Source: Parabacteroides sp. Marseille-P3160 (GTDB lineage: Bacteria; Bacteroidota; Bacteroidia; Bacteroidales; Tannerellaceae). Taken from it: a stretch of 57,134 nt of DNA. Made by a program: the position numbers and the translations under genes. Below are positions 15,775 through 23,084 of the stretch, piece after piece (within the stretch, counting starts at the first letter, position 1; each line of letters starts with the position of its first letter). A model generated the notes under the pieces. It did not search any database. It was not told the origin of the DNA and saw nothing but the letters and a program-made list of their open reading frames with translations. Location of the stretch: contig NZ_LT799418.1 in assembly GCF_900162725.1 (NCBI RefSeq), forward strand, positions 2,325,148 through 2,382,281. The letters run 5' to 3'.

Positions 15775-17116
15775 GGAAAATGAAGGTAACGAACCGAAAC
15801 CGGACGTTACCGAAAAAAAGAAAGAGAGTAAGCCTAAAAAAGAGCTTACCCCGCAGGAGATGCAGAAGCGGAAAAAGATGCTTATCTATCCGTTGTTCGT
15901 CTTGCTGTTCATCGGGGCGATGTGGCTCATCTTTGCGCCCTCCGGCGGAAAGGATGAAAAGCAACCCGACGGATTTAACCCTGAACTGCCTATCCCCAAA
16001 GACGAAGCTATCGTAGGGGATAAGCGGACGGCTTATGAACAGGAAGCCATGCGGAACAAAGAAGAAAGTAAAAGGCGTAATTTACAGGACTTTGCTTTTT
16101 CAATCGGAGAGGATGACGGCCGCAAAGCGCAGGATGAATACGACCGTCAGGCACGTATAGCTCCTGTTACTCCCGATTCTCCGGATAACACCCGAAGTGC
16201 GGTTTCTCCTATCCAATCATCAGCCCATGCTTATCAGGATGTAAACCGCCAGTTAAACAGTTGGTATGAACAACCCGCAAGCGGAGCCAATGAACAGCAA
16301 CTTGCTATGGATCGGCGTATGCAGGAATTGGAACGCAAACTGGAAGAAGCCGAAGCTGCGAAAAGTGCGGAGGATAAACAACTGGAACTGATAGAGAAAT
16401 CCTACCAGATTGCCGCCAAATACACGCCCAATGCACAGGGGCAGGTATCGACCGATACACATCAGACAGGGGATAACACCATCAATTTGCGTGAAAAAGT
16501 TACTCCGAAGCCTGTATCACAGGTGCATCACAATGTGGTTTCCCTTTTGGCGGCTCCGATGGATAATGACGAGTTTCTGGAACAATACAGCAAGCCCCGT
16601 AACGTGGGATTTATCACGGCTGCCGGACAGGAAGCCATAACGGAGAAAAACGGTATCAAGGCTTGTGTTTACCAGACCATTAAACTTTCCGACGGAAAAG
16701 AAATGCAACTGCGTTTACTGGAGCCGATGAGAGCCGGAAATATCCTGATTCCTGCCAACACTATCCTGACGGGGAGTGCAAAGATTAGTGGGGAGCGGCT
16801 TCAAGTCACAATTATATCTATACAGTATGCAGATAATGTGATACCTGTTGAAATGGATGTTTACGATTTGGACGGGTTGCGGGGATTTTCGGCTCCTGGT
16901 TCGGATGAAATGAACGCAGCTAAAGAAATTGCAGCTAACATGGGTACGTCGATGGGCAGTAGCATTACCATAACGGACGATGCAGGTTCACAGCTTGCCG
17001 CCGACTTGGGACGTAGTGCCATTCAGGGATTATCGCAATATGTCAGTAAAAAAATGCGGAAAGTGGAAGTAACATTGAAAGCTAATCATCAGGTATTACT
17101 TCTTCCAAAGGTATAA
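15767..17116 (+). CDS. traM: TraM, VirB10-like protein
   Basis: The predicted protein has 449 residues from ATG 15767; a TTG two codons upstream (15761) is less likely because the ATG overlaps the traL stop in the usual ATGAGTAA form. It has a basic cytoplasmic N terminus, one transmembrane helix at about 44-62, a long charged coiled stretch (about 95-215) and a C-terminal beta-rich domain from about 270. This is the layout of VirB10/TraM proteins, which span from the inner to the outer membrane and relay ATPase energy to the pore. Confidence 0.92.
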   Translation: MSKENEGNEPKPDVTEKKKESKPKKELTPQEMQKRKKMLIYPLFVLLFIGAMWLIFAPSGGKDEKQPDGFNPELPIPKDEAIVGDKRTAYEQEAMRNKEESKRRNLQDFAFSIGEDDGRKAQDEYDRQARIAPVTPDSPDNTRSAVSPIQSSAHAYQDVNRQLNSWYEQPASGANEQQLAMDRRMQELERKLEEAEAAKSAEDKQLELIEKSYQIAAKYTPNAQGQVSTDTHQTGDNTINLREKVTPKPVSQVHHNVVSLLAAPMDNDEFLEQYSKPRNVGFITAAGQEAITEKNGIKACVYQTIKLSDGKEMQLRLLEPMRAGNILIPANTILTGSAKISGERLQVTIISIQYADNVIPVEMDVYDLDGLRGFSAPGSDEMNAAKEIAANMGTSMGSSITITDDAGSQLAADLGRSAIQGLSQYVSKKMRKVEVTLKANHQVLLLPKV

Positions 17117-17126
17117 AACAGGGCAT

Positions 17127-17157
17127 AAGCCACCACTAAAAAATCCAATAGTATTAA
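17127..17157 (+). promoter_or_regulatory. 31-base intercistronic element upstream of traN
   Basis: Begins AGCCACCACTAAAAAATCCA and matches the element at 9604-9634 before traE at 26 of 31 positions. The gap before traN (69 bases) is one of only a few real gaps in the operon. Confidence 0.5.
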
Positions 17158-17185
17158 GTAATTAACAATTAAAACAATTTTTCGT

Positions 17186-18148
17186 ATGAAACAAATTCTT
17201 TTTGTACTCGCTATTATCGGGTGCGTATTCACAGCCAACGCTCAGGATGTTGAAAAACAGAGTGTAGAAAAGCAACAAACAGCAAACATTTCTCCCTCTA
17301 CCGGAGATTATTTTGACGGTCTGACCAGACCGCTAACCTTTAACCGGATGATACCACCGTATGCACTGGAGGTTACATTCTCAAAAACGGTACATATCAT
17401 CTTTCCCTCTGCAATCCGTTATGTGGACTTAGGTTCTGCCGACCTGTTGGCGGCCAAAGCGGACGGAGCGGAAAATGTACTGCGTGTAAAAGCTGCCCTC
17501 CGGGATTTTTCCAAAGAAAGCAATCTGGCGGTAATAACCGAAGATGGTGCATATTATACGTTCAACATTAAATATGCCGATGAGCCGATTAAACTGTCGG
17601 TTGAAATGACCGACTTTATCCATGACGGGGAAGCCGTGAACAGACCGAACAACGCTATGGAGATTTATATGAGGGAGCTGGGTAGCGAATCGCCGTTACT
17701 GGTCAAGCTGATTATGAAATCTATCTATAAGAATGATGACAGGGAAATAAAGCATATCGGCTCCAAACGTTTCGGGATTCAATACACACTCAAAGGAATA
17801 TATACACATAATGGCTTGCTTTATTTCCACATGCAACTAAAGAATAGTTCCAATGTGCCGTTTGATGTAGATTTTATTACGTTCAAAATTGTCGATAAAA
17901 AACTGGCGAAACGTACAGCCATTCAGGAACAGGTAATCGTACCGCTCCGGGCACATAATAACCTGACATTGATAGGTGGAAAACGGGCTGAACGTGTGAT
18001 TTTTACTTTGCCGAAGTTTACGATACCGGATGATAAGCACCTTATCATCGAATTGAATGAAAAAGAGGGTGGACGGCATCAAAGTTTTACAGTTGAAAAT
18101 GCCGACCTGATAAGAGCGAAAGTTATCAACGAATTAAAAGTGAAATAA
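17186..18148 (+). CDS. traN: TraN, VirB9-like DUF4138 protein
   Basis: The 320-residue protein has a signal peptide (residues 1-19, ending FTANAQ) and a beta-rich periplasmic body. It belongs to the conjugative transposon TraN family, the VirB9-like part of the outer-membrane core complex with TraM and TraO. The stop codon overlaps the traO start by one base (TAATG). A repeated 31-base element precedes it. Confidence 0.92.
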   Translation: MKQILFVLAIIGCVFTANAQDVEKQSVEKQQTANISPSTGDYFDGLTRPLTFNRMIPPYALEVTFSKTVHIIFPSAIRYVDLGSADLLAAKADGAENVLRVKAALRDFSKESNLAVITEDGAYYTFNIKYADEPIKLSVEMTDFIHDGEAVNRPNNAMEIYMRELGSESPLLVKLIMKSIYKNDDREIKHIGSKRFGIQYTLKGIYTHNGLLYFHMQLKNSSNVPFDVDFITFKIVDKKLAKRTAIQEQVIVPLRAHNNLTLIGGKRAERVIFTLPKFTIPDDKHLIIELNEKEGGRHQSFTVENADLIRAKVINELKVK

Positions 18149-18750
18149 TGAAACGGGATACGTTTTATTACGCGTTTGTATTGTGCTTTGCCCTGATATT
18201 ATGCTTTGGCATATCGGGCAAAGTGCAAGCACAACGCTGTTTACCCGGTATGCAAGGCATACAGGTAACAGGTGGAATGGTGGATGGTTTCCACTCTTCA
18301 GACAAAAAAAATGAACTGGGCTATTACTTTGGGCTGTCGATGGCCACCTATACCAAACATGCAAATAAGTGGGTATTCGGTGCCGAGTTTCTGAATAAAT
18401 ATTACCCGTACAAAGATGACAGGATACCTGTCAGCCAGTTTACCGGAGAGGGTGGTTATTACCTGAAATTCCTTTCCGATCATAATAAAGTAGTCCTTTT
18501 TTCTTTGGGTGCTTCGGCTCTTGCCGGGTATGAAACGAGCAACTGGGGAGAGAAAACTCTCTTTGACGGCTCCACACTCCGGAACAAAGACCGGTTCATC
18601 TACGGGGGTGCTATTACGTTGGAAATGGAAACGTATCTGTCCGACCGTGTTGTGTTGCTCCTGACTGCCCGTGAAAGGGTGTTATGGGGTACATCATCGG
18701 GGCATTTTCATTTCCAGTATGGATTGGGAATCAAATTTATAATCAATTAA
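18148..18750 (+). CDS. traO: TraO, outer-membrane conjugation protein
   Basis: The 200-residue protein has a signal peptide (about residues 1-28, ending KVQAQ) followed by alternating beta strands ending in FQYGLGIKFIIN, an outer-membrane barrel-type ending. It is the conjugative transposon TraO family. In CTnDOT the next gene is traP, a primase-like protein; here traQ follows directly after 13 bases, so traP is missing at this place. Confidence 0.9.
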   Translation: MKRDTFYYAFVLCFALILCFGISGKVQAQRCLPGMQGIQVTGGMVDGFHSSDKKNELGYYFGLSMATYTKHANKWVFGAEFLNKYYPYKDDRIPVSQFTGEGGYYLKFLSDHNKVVLFSLGASALAGYETSNWGEKTLFDGSTLRNKDRFIYGGAITLEMETYLSDRVVLLLTARERVLWGTSSGHFHFQYGLGIKFIIN

Positions 18751-18763
18751 AATAGAAATTACA

Positions 18764-19288
18764 ATGAAAAAATTCTTAGCATATTTTTTATACACGCTAT
18801 TGCTATCGGCAATAGTCTGTGCCTGTAGTGACGATTTGGATGTTCAGCAGGCTTATTCATTTGATCTTGTTACTATGCCCGTCCAGAAAAAAATCGTTCA
18901 GGGCGAGAGTGCGGAAATTCGGTGCCAACTGGTAAAGGAAGGCGACTACGAGCAGGCACAGTTCTTTATCAGGTATTTCCAAAGTGATGGGAAAGGTCAA
19001 TTACGAAATGATGAAGGCACGGTATTTCTACCGAATGACCTGTACCCGTTGAATAAAACGACATTCCGACTTTACTATACATCACACAGCACGGATCAGC
19101 AAGTTATCGATGTATATGTAGAAGATTCATTCGGTCAGGTGGTTCAAAAAACATTCAGTTGGCAGAATGATAGGGGGGATGATGACGAGGAAAAAGAAGA
19201 TTTACAAAAAGTATCAGTCTATGATTTTATGCAGTTTTATAGGGTTAAACGTCCTTTGCTGGCTATGTATAGCCCGGTCGTTGAATAA
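18764..19288 (+). CDS. traQ: TraQ, DUF3872 lipoprotein
   Basis: The 174-residue protein has a lipoprotein signal ending VCAC at C21. The body is beta-rich (Ig-like strands, with the conserved IRCQLVKEGDY and FFIRYFQ positions) and ends in a short charged tail. DUF3872/TraQ is a regular last structural gene of these operons. It should be an outer-membrane-attached periplasmic subunit. Function beyond that is unknown. Confidence 0.87.
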   Translation: MKKFLAYFLYTLLLSAIVCACSDDLDVQQAYSFDLVTMPVQKKIVQGESAEIRCQLVKEGDYEQAQFFIRYFQSDGKGQLRNDEGTVFLPNDLYPLNKTTFRLYYTSHSTDQQVIDVYVEDSFGQVVQKTFSWQNDRGDDDEEKEDLQKVSVYDFMQFYRVKRPLLAMYSPVVE

Positions 19289-19337
19289 TGCCCCGACAGA
19301 CGTAGAGCTGTGGGGAGAGGAAATTGAATAAATAAGC

Positions 19338-19363
19338 AAGTACCCGGATTATTTCGGGTACTT
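19338..19363 (+). promoter_or_regulatory. Hairpin between traQ and the M23 peptidase gene
   Basis: A 9-bp perfect stem (AAGTACCCG with CGGGTACTT, 8-base loop) lies in the 95-base gap after traQ. There is no T run, so it is more likely an mRNA stabiliser or partial attenuator than a terminator. Confidence 0.45.
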
Positions 19364-19383
19364 ACTGTATTTACAGATTGATT

Positions 19384-19980
19384 ATGAAATACCTAATAAT
19401 GTTCTTTACCGTTTTGCTGCATTTGCCCGTATCAGGGCAGCCGTTTGATTCTGTAAACAGAAAATCGGAAATAGAAGAATGTACGAAACCTGTCTATTCT
19501 ATAAATGAGTTCTGGCGGATAGCGGATTCTTTGCAAATGTCTATTGATGAGTTATCCGACTATCCGGTAATTTTTCCGATTAAGAAACCGCTGCGTATTT
19601 CATCGGGGTTTGGAAATCGTAGTCATCCTATTTATAAAAGACGAAAATTTCATACTGGGATTGATATTCCTAAAACAAAAGGTACTCCTGTATATGCTAC
19701 TGGCAACGGGGTCGTAGTTCGTAAAGGTTTTTGTTCGGGATATGGAAACTACATTGAGGTTGAACACGCAGGAAATTTTCGTTCATTCTATGCCCATTTA
19801 AGCAGAACGATGGTTAATACAGGCGATTCGGTAAGTATAACACAACAAATTGCCTGTGTAGGCAACACGGGAATATCGACAGGTAGCCATTTGCACTATG
19901 AGATCAGGAAAGGTAAACGCTTCCTGAATCCGACAGGATGGTGCAGTTGCCTGTTTAAAATATTGAAAAACAAATCATAA
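19384..19980 (+). CDS. M23-family peptidoglycan endopeptidase
   Basis: The predicted protein has 198 residues from ATG 19384 (a TTG at 19378 is also in frame). A signal peptide (about residues 1-20) precedes a LytM domain with both zinc motifs: HTGID and HLHYE, plus GNYIEVEH and FYAHLS between them. It should cut cell-wall peptide crosslinks in the periplasm to let the channel pass. Many CTnDOT-like operons carry a lysozyme-type protein here instead, so this looks like functional replacement by an unrelated wall hydrolase. Confidence 0.88.
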   Translation: MKYLIMFFTVLLHLPVSGQPFDSVNRKSEIEECTKPVYSINEFWRIADSLQMSIDELSDYPVIFPIKKPLRISSGFGNRSHPIYKRRKFHTGIDIPKTKGTPVYATGNGVVVRKGFCSGYGNYIEVEHAGNFRSFYAHLSRTMVNTGDSVSITQQIACVGNTGISTGSHLHYEIRKGKRFLNPTGWCSCLFKILKNKS

Positions 19981-19993
19981 ACGAAAAAATAAT

Positions 19994-20437
19994 ATGAGAT
20001 TTCTTACTACATATTTACAACCCGGAGAAGAAATAATGTACAGGGCGAGAATACATATATTTCTATTCCTGCAACCTGCTATATTATTGGCTATCGGATT
20101 TATGTGTTATTTTGATGAAGTCCGAATAACACAGTATTTAGGGATAACGTTGCTATTCTTGGGGTTAGTTTCCCTTGTGCAGCGTGTTTTGGTTAAGGTT
20201 GGTTCAATTTACGCCGTTACTAATAAACGTGTAATTTTGAAAACAGGTGTAATAAGCCGCAGGACGGTCGAGCTGGTACTGGCAAAATGCGAAGGTGTTC
20301 AGGTAGTACAGAGTGTCGCAGGTCGTATCTTTGGATATGGCTCTATTGTAGTTACCACCGGATGGGCTACAAACTGCTATTATTATGTTTCCAGCCCGTT
20401 TCGCTTCAAAAGGGAGGTTAATTTACAGATTGGTTAA
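19994..20437 (+). CDS. PH-domain (bPH_2) membrane protein
   Basis: This 147-residue protein has two adjacent transmembrane helices at about 22-40 and 46-66, then a bacterial PH-like domain (YAVTNKRVILKTGVISRRTVEL, split here as the YAVTNKR and VISRRT motifs) ending near TTGWATN. This is the YdbS/YvcI-like bPH_2 layout. It is the last gene of the transfer operon, 13 bases after the peptidase gene, followed by a strong terminator. Its role in transfer is unknown; membrane sensing or surface exclusion are possibilities only. Confidence 0.8.
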   Translation: MRFLTTYLQPGEEIMYRARIHIFLFLQPAILLAIGFMCYFDEVRITQYLGITLLFLGLVSLVQRVLVKVGSIYAVTNKRVILKTGVISRRTVELVLAKCEGVQVVQSVAGRIFGYGSIVVTTGWATNCYYYVSSPFRFKREVNLQIG

Positions 20438-20441
20438 TGAT

Positions 20442-20465
20442 AAAATCCGCCAACAGGCGGATTTT
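20442..20465. terminator. Bidirectional terminator closing the tra operon
   Basis: A 10-bp perfect stem (AAAATCCGCC with GGCGGATTTT) with a 4-base loop sits between the converging PH-domain gene and the 20464-21126 gene. A and T tracts on each side allow termination in both directions. Confidence 0.85.
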
Positions 20466-21126
20466 ATTCAGTTTCTATTATATTCTCTTGTATCCTTCGC
20501 ACAACAAGTTCTTCTCCCTGTACAACTTCGTACTTATCTAATTTTTCATAGATTGCCCTTAATGTATTACAGCCATAACGACGTGGCTTATATCTGGGAT
20601 GTATATTTTTTAGAATAAATCCCAACTGTGAAAACGTAACGTTTTCTTTTTCATAAAAATCAAAAGCCTCATCAAAAATGTGAGCTTCCTTTAGAAGAAT
20701 AGAATCCGGACTTTCTCCACCCTCTAATTTAACTTTGACTTTGGGCTTCTCGTTATACAGTTTAAGTTTTGCCGAAAGGGAAGCTGGTTTTGCTGAATTT
20801 TCTATTTCTTTACTATCATCTTTGACTAAAATGATATTTTCTTGACGACTAGCTTTTTCTTTTTTCTTCTTTTCCTTTTTGGCTTTATCATCAGCGATGA
20901 TTTCTTTCAGGGAACGGATGGTTGCCGGTTCTTCCCGTTTGAAACGTTTGTAATATATTTCTTCGATAAACTGGGGCAATGGAGCTTTCCATGTTTCCTG
21001 TTTATGATTATCTATTTTTCCTAATTTATCGGGGTTCAGTCCCAACTCACGAGCCATTTGGACATGCTTGTCTGACAATTTATGTTTTTTCTGGGCAACT
21101 ACCCATTTTTCTATTTTTACAGCCAT
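20464..21126 (-). CDS. Conserved hypothetical protein with charged linker
   Basis: The protein has 220 residues. Residues 1-70 form a motif I have seen in many bacterial hypothetical proteins (MARELGLNPDKLGKIDNHKQ, then WKAPLPQFIEEIYYKRF). The middle is very Lys/Glu-rich (about 80-125) and probably disordered. The C-terminal part (about 145-220) is a compact helical domain containing FILKNIHPRYKPRRYG. No enzyme motif is visible. It is transcribed toward the tra operon, and its stop codon lies inside the shared terminator. Function unknown. Confidence 0.7.
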   Translation of the reverse strand: MAVKIEKWVVAQKKHKLSDKHVQMARELGLNPDKLGKIDNHKQETWKAPLPQFIEEIYYKRFKREEPATIRSLKEIIADDKAKKEKKKKEKASRQENIILVKDDSKEIENSAKPASLSAKLKLYNEKPKVKVKLEGGESPDSILLKEAHIFDEAFDFYEKENVTFSQLGFILKNIHPRYKPRRYGCNTLRAIYEKLDKYEVVQGEELVVRRIQENIIETE

Positions 21127-21563
21127 ACGATTGAGATTTCAATACAAAGATACCTATTTGCTCAAATGTATGAAAACAAATAGGTTCAAAAGGCTTTTTG
21201 TTACTTTTTCTTCCCGTAAAGCTATTAAAGTCATGGAAAACCTTAGGTTTGCATTGTAATTATTTTATAAACTATAATGAGTGAACCATATGGAAAAAGA
21301 GAAATGTAAAGTCTATGTTACTATTTGGAACTCATTTTATTCATTTAATTTCAAGAACATTTAATGATTTACGTTATTAATTAAAAAGAAAGGAAAATAA
21401 CAAGTAAATCAACATGGAAAGTAGGAATAACTTATGTTACTATTACGAACTTGTTATTTGTCTTGGATTAGACCTATATAAGAATTTAATCTGAAAGATA
21501 TTTAAGGTTTTTAGGATATATTCAAGTGCCTTTCCAAATTATAAATCATTAAATCACTTTATC
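21127..21563. other. Non-coding stretch holding the left end of the IS110 element
   Basis: No gene is visible in these 437 bases. The first 100 or so are the promoter side of the 20464-21126 gene. From about 21270 on, paired stems with large internal loops suggest the non-coding RNA of the IS110 element. IS110 elements lack clear terminal inverted repeats, so the exact left boundary cannot be read. Confidence 0.6.
21276..21459 (+). ncRNA. Predicted IS110 bridge RNA (two-loop guide RNA)
   Basis: Two modules follow each other. Module 1: stem AATGAGT/ACTCATT (21276-21282 with 21330-21336) around a 47-base internal loop. Module 2: an 11-bp perfect stem AAATAACAAGT/ACTTGTTATTT (21395-21405 with 21449-21459) around a 43-base loop. 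Both loops carry ATGGAAA near the 5' side and the identical 12-mer TATGTTACTATT on the 3' side (21314-21325 and 21433-21444). IS110 bridge RNAs have one target-binding and one donor-binding loop encoded beside the transposase, which this resembles. Extent and guide assignment are inferred. Confidence 0.6.
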
Positions 21564-22580
21564 ATGAAAGACTCTTATTTTATTGGAATTGATGTGAGTA
21601 AGAAAAACTTGGATTGTTGTGTGTTGAAGAATGGCTCTGTGGTCAAACAAGATGTTATTCCAAATCATCAAAAGAGTATCGAAAACTATTTATCTATAAT
21701 TTGTGTGGAACAAAATATAGATGCGGAACAAATAGTAATATGTGCTGAATTTACAGGATTATATATTTATCCTTTAGCAATCTCTTGTCAAGTTGGAAAC
21801 TATAAACTTTGGTTAGAAGACCCTACCCAAATAAAATACAGTTCCGGATTACAACGAGGGAAAAATGATCCGGTAGATGCTAAACGAATCGCTTTGTATG
21901 CGTATCGTTATGTAGATAAACTTAAAATATATAATCACCCGACAATAAGTATAGAATCAATAAAGCTATTATCAACAGAATTAAATATGCTATGTGTTGA
22001 TAGAGCCAAATACCAAGCTCAATTATCAGATCAAAAGGAATATATGCCTGATTATGTCTATAAGTTGAAGTTAAAGAGATTATCCCTGCTTATTAAAGAA
22101 TTGGATAAAGCAATATCTAATATTGAAGCGGAAATTGAGAGTATTGCAGCAAAAGATGCTTTGTTGTCTCATCAGATGAAATTATTATTGAGTATTGAAG
22201 GAATAGGAAAAAAGACTTCTTTAAAAATGATATTGGAAACACAAGCCTTTACGCGATTTACCGATAGTCGCAAATTTTGTTGTCATGCGGGTGTTGCGCC
22301 ATTTAGTTACTCATCAGGAAGTAGTCAGTTCTCTAAAAATCGGGTTTCCCAAAGAGCAAATAAGAGTATAAAATCTCTACTTCATTTAGCTGCCTTATCT
22401 GCTATTCAAAATAAAAATAGTGGATTAAGGGCGTACTACGATAGAAAAGTTGGCGAAGGCAAAAATAAAATGTCGGTATTAAATGCTATCAGAGCTAAGC
22501 TTGTAGCTCGGATGTTTGCTGTAATAAAGAATGACAATCATTACATATTTAATTATAATAATCAATATTCCAATCAGTAA
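21564..22580 (+). CDS. IS110-family transposase (DEDD)
   Basis: The protein has 338 residues. The N-terminal RuvC-like DEDD domain starts with YFIGIDVSKKNLD (first Asp) and includes the KNDPVDAKRIALYA segment. A coiled-coil linker lies at about 150-200. The C-terminal Transposase_20 domain has SIEGIGKKTS and CHAGVAPFSYSSGSS, where the serine nucleophile of this family lies. Length is normal and the frame intact, so the element is probably active. The protein is expected to act with the RNA encoded just upstream to join donor and target DNA. Confidence 0.92.
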   Translation: MKDSYFIGIDVSKKNLDCCVLKNGSVVKQDVIPNHQKSIENYLSIICVEQNIDAEQIVICAEFTGLYIYPLAISCQVGNYKLWLEDPTQIKYSSGLQRGKNDPVDAKRIALYAYRYVDKLKIYNHPTISIESIKLLSTELNMLCVDRAKYQAQLSDQKEYMPDYVYKLKLKRLSLLIKELDKAISNIEAEIESIAAKDALLSHQMKLLLSIEGIGKKTSLKMILETQAFTRFTDSRKFCCHAGVAPFSYSSGSSQFSKNRVSQRANKSIKSLLHLAALSAIQNKNSGLRAYYDRKVGEGKNKMSVLNAIRAKLVARMFAVIKNDNHYIFNYNNQYSNQ

Positions 22581-22637
22581 CGTGGTGTCTGATTATAAAA
22601 ATATTAAATTCCTGACTATTTGTTAATATGATTTTCT

Positions 22638-22645
22638 TACCTTTG
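22638..22645 (+). promoter_or_regulatory. -7 box directly before the DUF6660 gene
   Basis: TACCTTTG matches TAnnTTTG and ends only 4 bases before the ATG at 22650, so the transcript would be leaderless or nearly so. Confidence 0.55.
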
Positions 22646-22649
22646 CCAC

Positions 22650-22964
22650 ATGAAATATTTATCCCTCATATTATCCATATATGTATTACTGCTATCAGTA
22701 ATGCCTTGTTGTTTAGAGGATAAATGTTTATCTATATATGCTGAAATAAGCAATGATATAGGCAATAGTTGTGATGATTGCACCGATAATAGTTGCTGTT
22801 CTCCTTTTCTACATTGTAATACTTGTTACGGATTCCCGGAAGCTCGTTTTTATAATCCAATAGTTATAACTTTAGGCTCAACATCTGATTGCGAATCAGA
22901 ATATATATTAAGAAATAATCTTCCTGATTTTAAATCTTCAATCTGGCAACCGCCAAAAGCATAA
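22650..22964 (+). CDS. DUF6660-like small Cys-rich secreted protein
   Basis: This 104-residue protein has an N-terminal signal or anchor (residues 1-19) and many cysteines (PCCLEDKC, CDDCTDNSCC, HCNTC) before a conserved ending SIWQPPKA. It resembles the DUF6660 proteins encoded beside TonB receptors and metal transporters in Bacteroidetes. The clustered cysteines suggest metal binding or disulfides in the envelope. It opens the metal cargo operon. The biochemical role is unknown. Confidence 0.7.
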   Translation: MKYLSLILSIYVLLLSVMPCCLEDKCLSIYAEISNDIGNSCDDCTDNSCCSPFLHCNTCYGFPEARFYNPIVITLGSTSDCESEYILRNNLPDFKSSIWQPPKA

Positions 22965-22981
22965 ATCAACTTTTAATTTTA

Positions 22982-23004
22982 CAGGACATTTAGAATATGC
23001 CCTG
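22982..23004 (+). terminator. Weak hairpin between the DUF6660 and TonB receptor genes
   Basis: Arms CAGGACAT and ATGCCCTG (one mismatch) with a 7-base loop, followed by CGTTTTTTG. It could be a partial terminator or attenuator. Confidence 0.4.
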
Positions 23005-23084
23005 CGTTTTTTGCGATAATACATTATTTGTAGTATCGTAACTCCTATATCATTTCAAATTGAAGATTAAAAAGAAGAATAAAA

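Larger units (their letters stand above)
21250..22610 (+). mobile_element. IS110-family insertion sequence (boundaries approximate)
   Basis: One DEDD transposase gene with a long non-coding upstream end that folds into two guide-like loops, and a short downstream end. IS110 members lack terminal inverted repeats and often make no target duplication, so both ends given here are estimates. It lies between the end of the tra region and the metal cargo genes. Confidence 0.75.
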
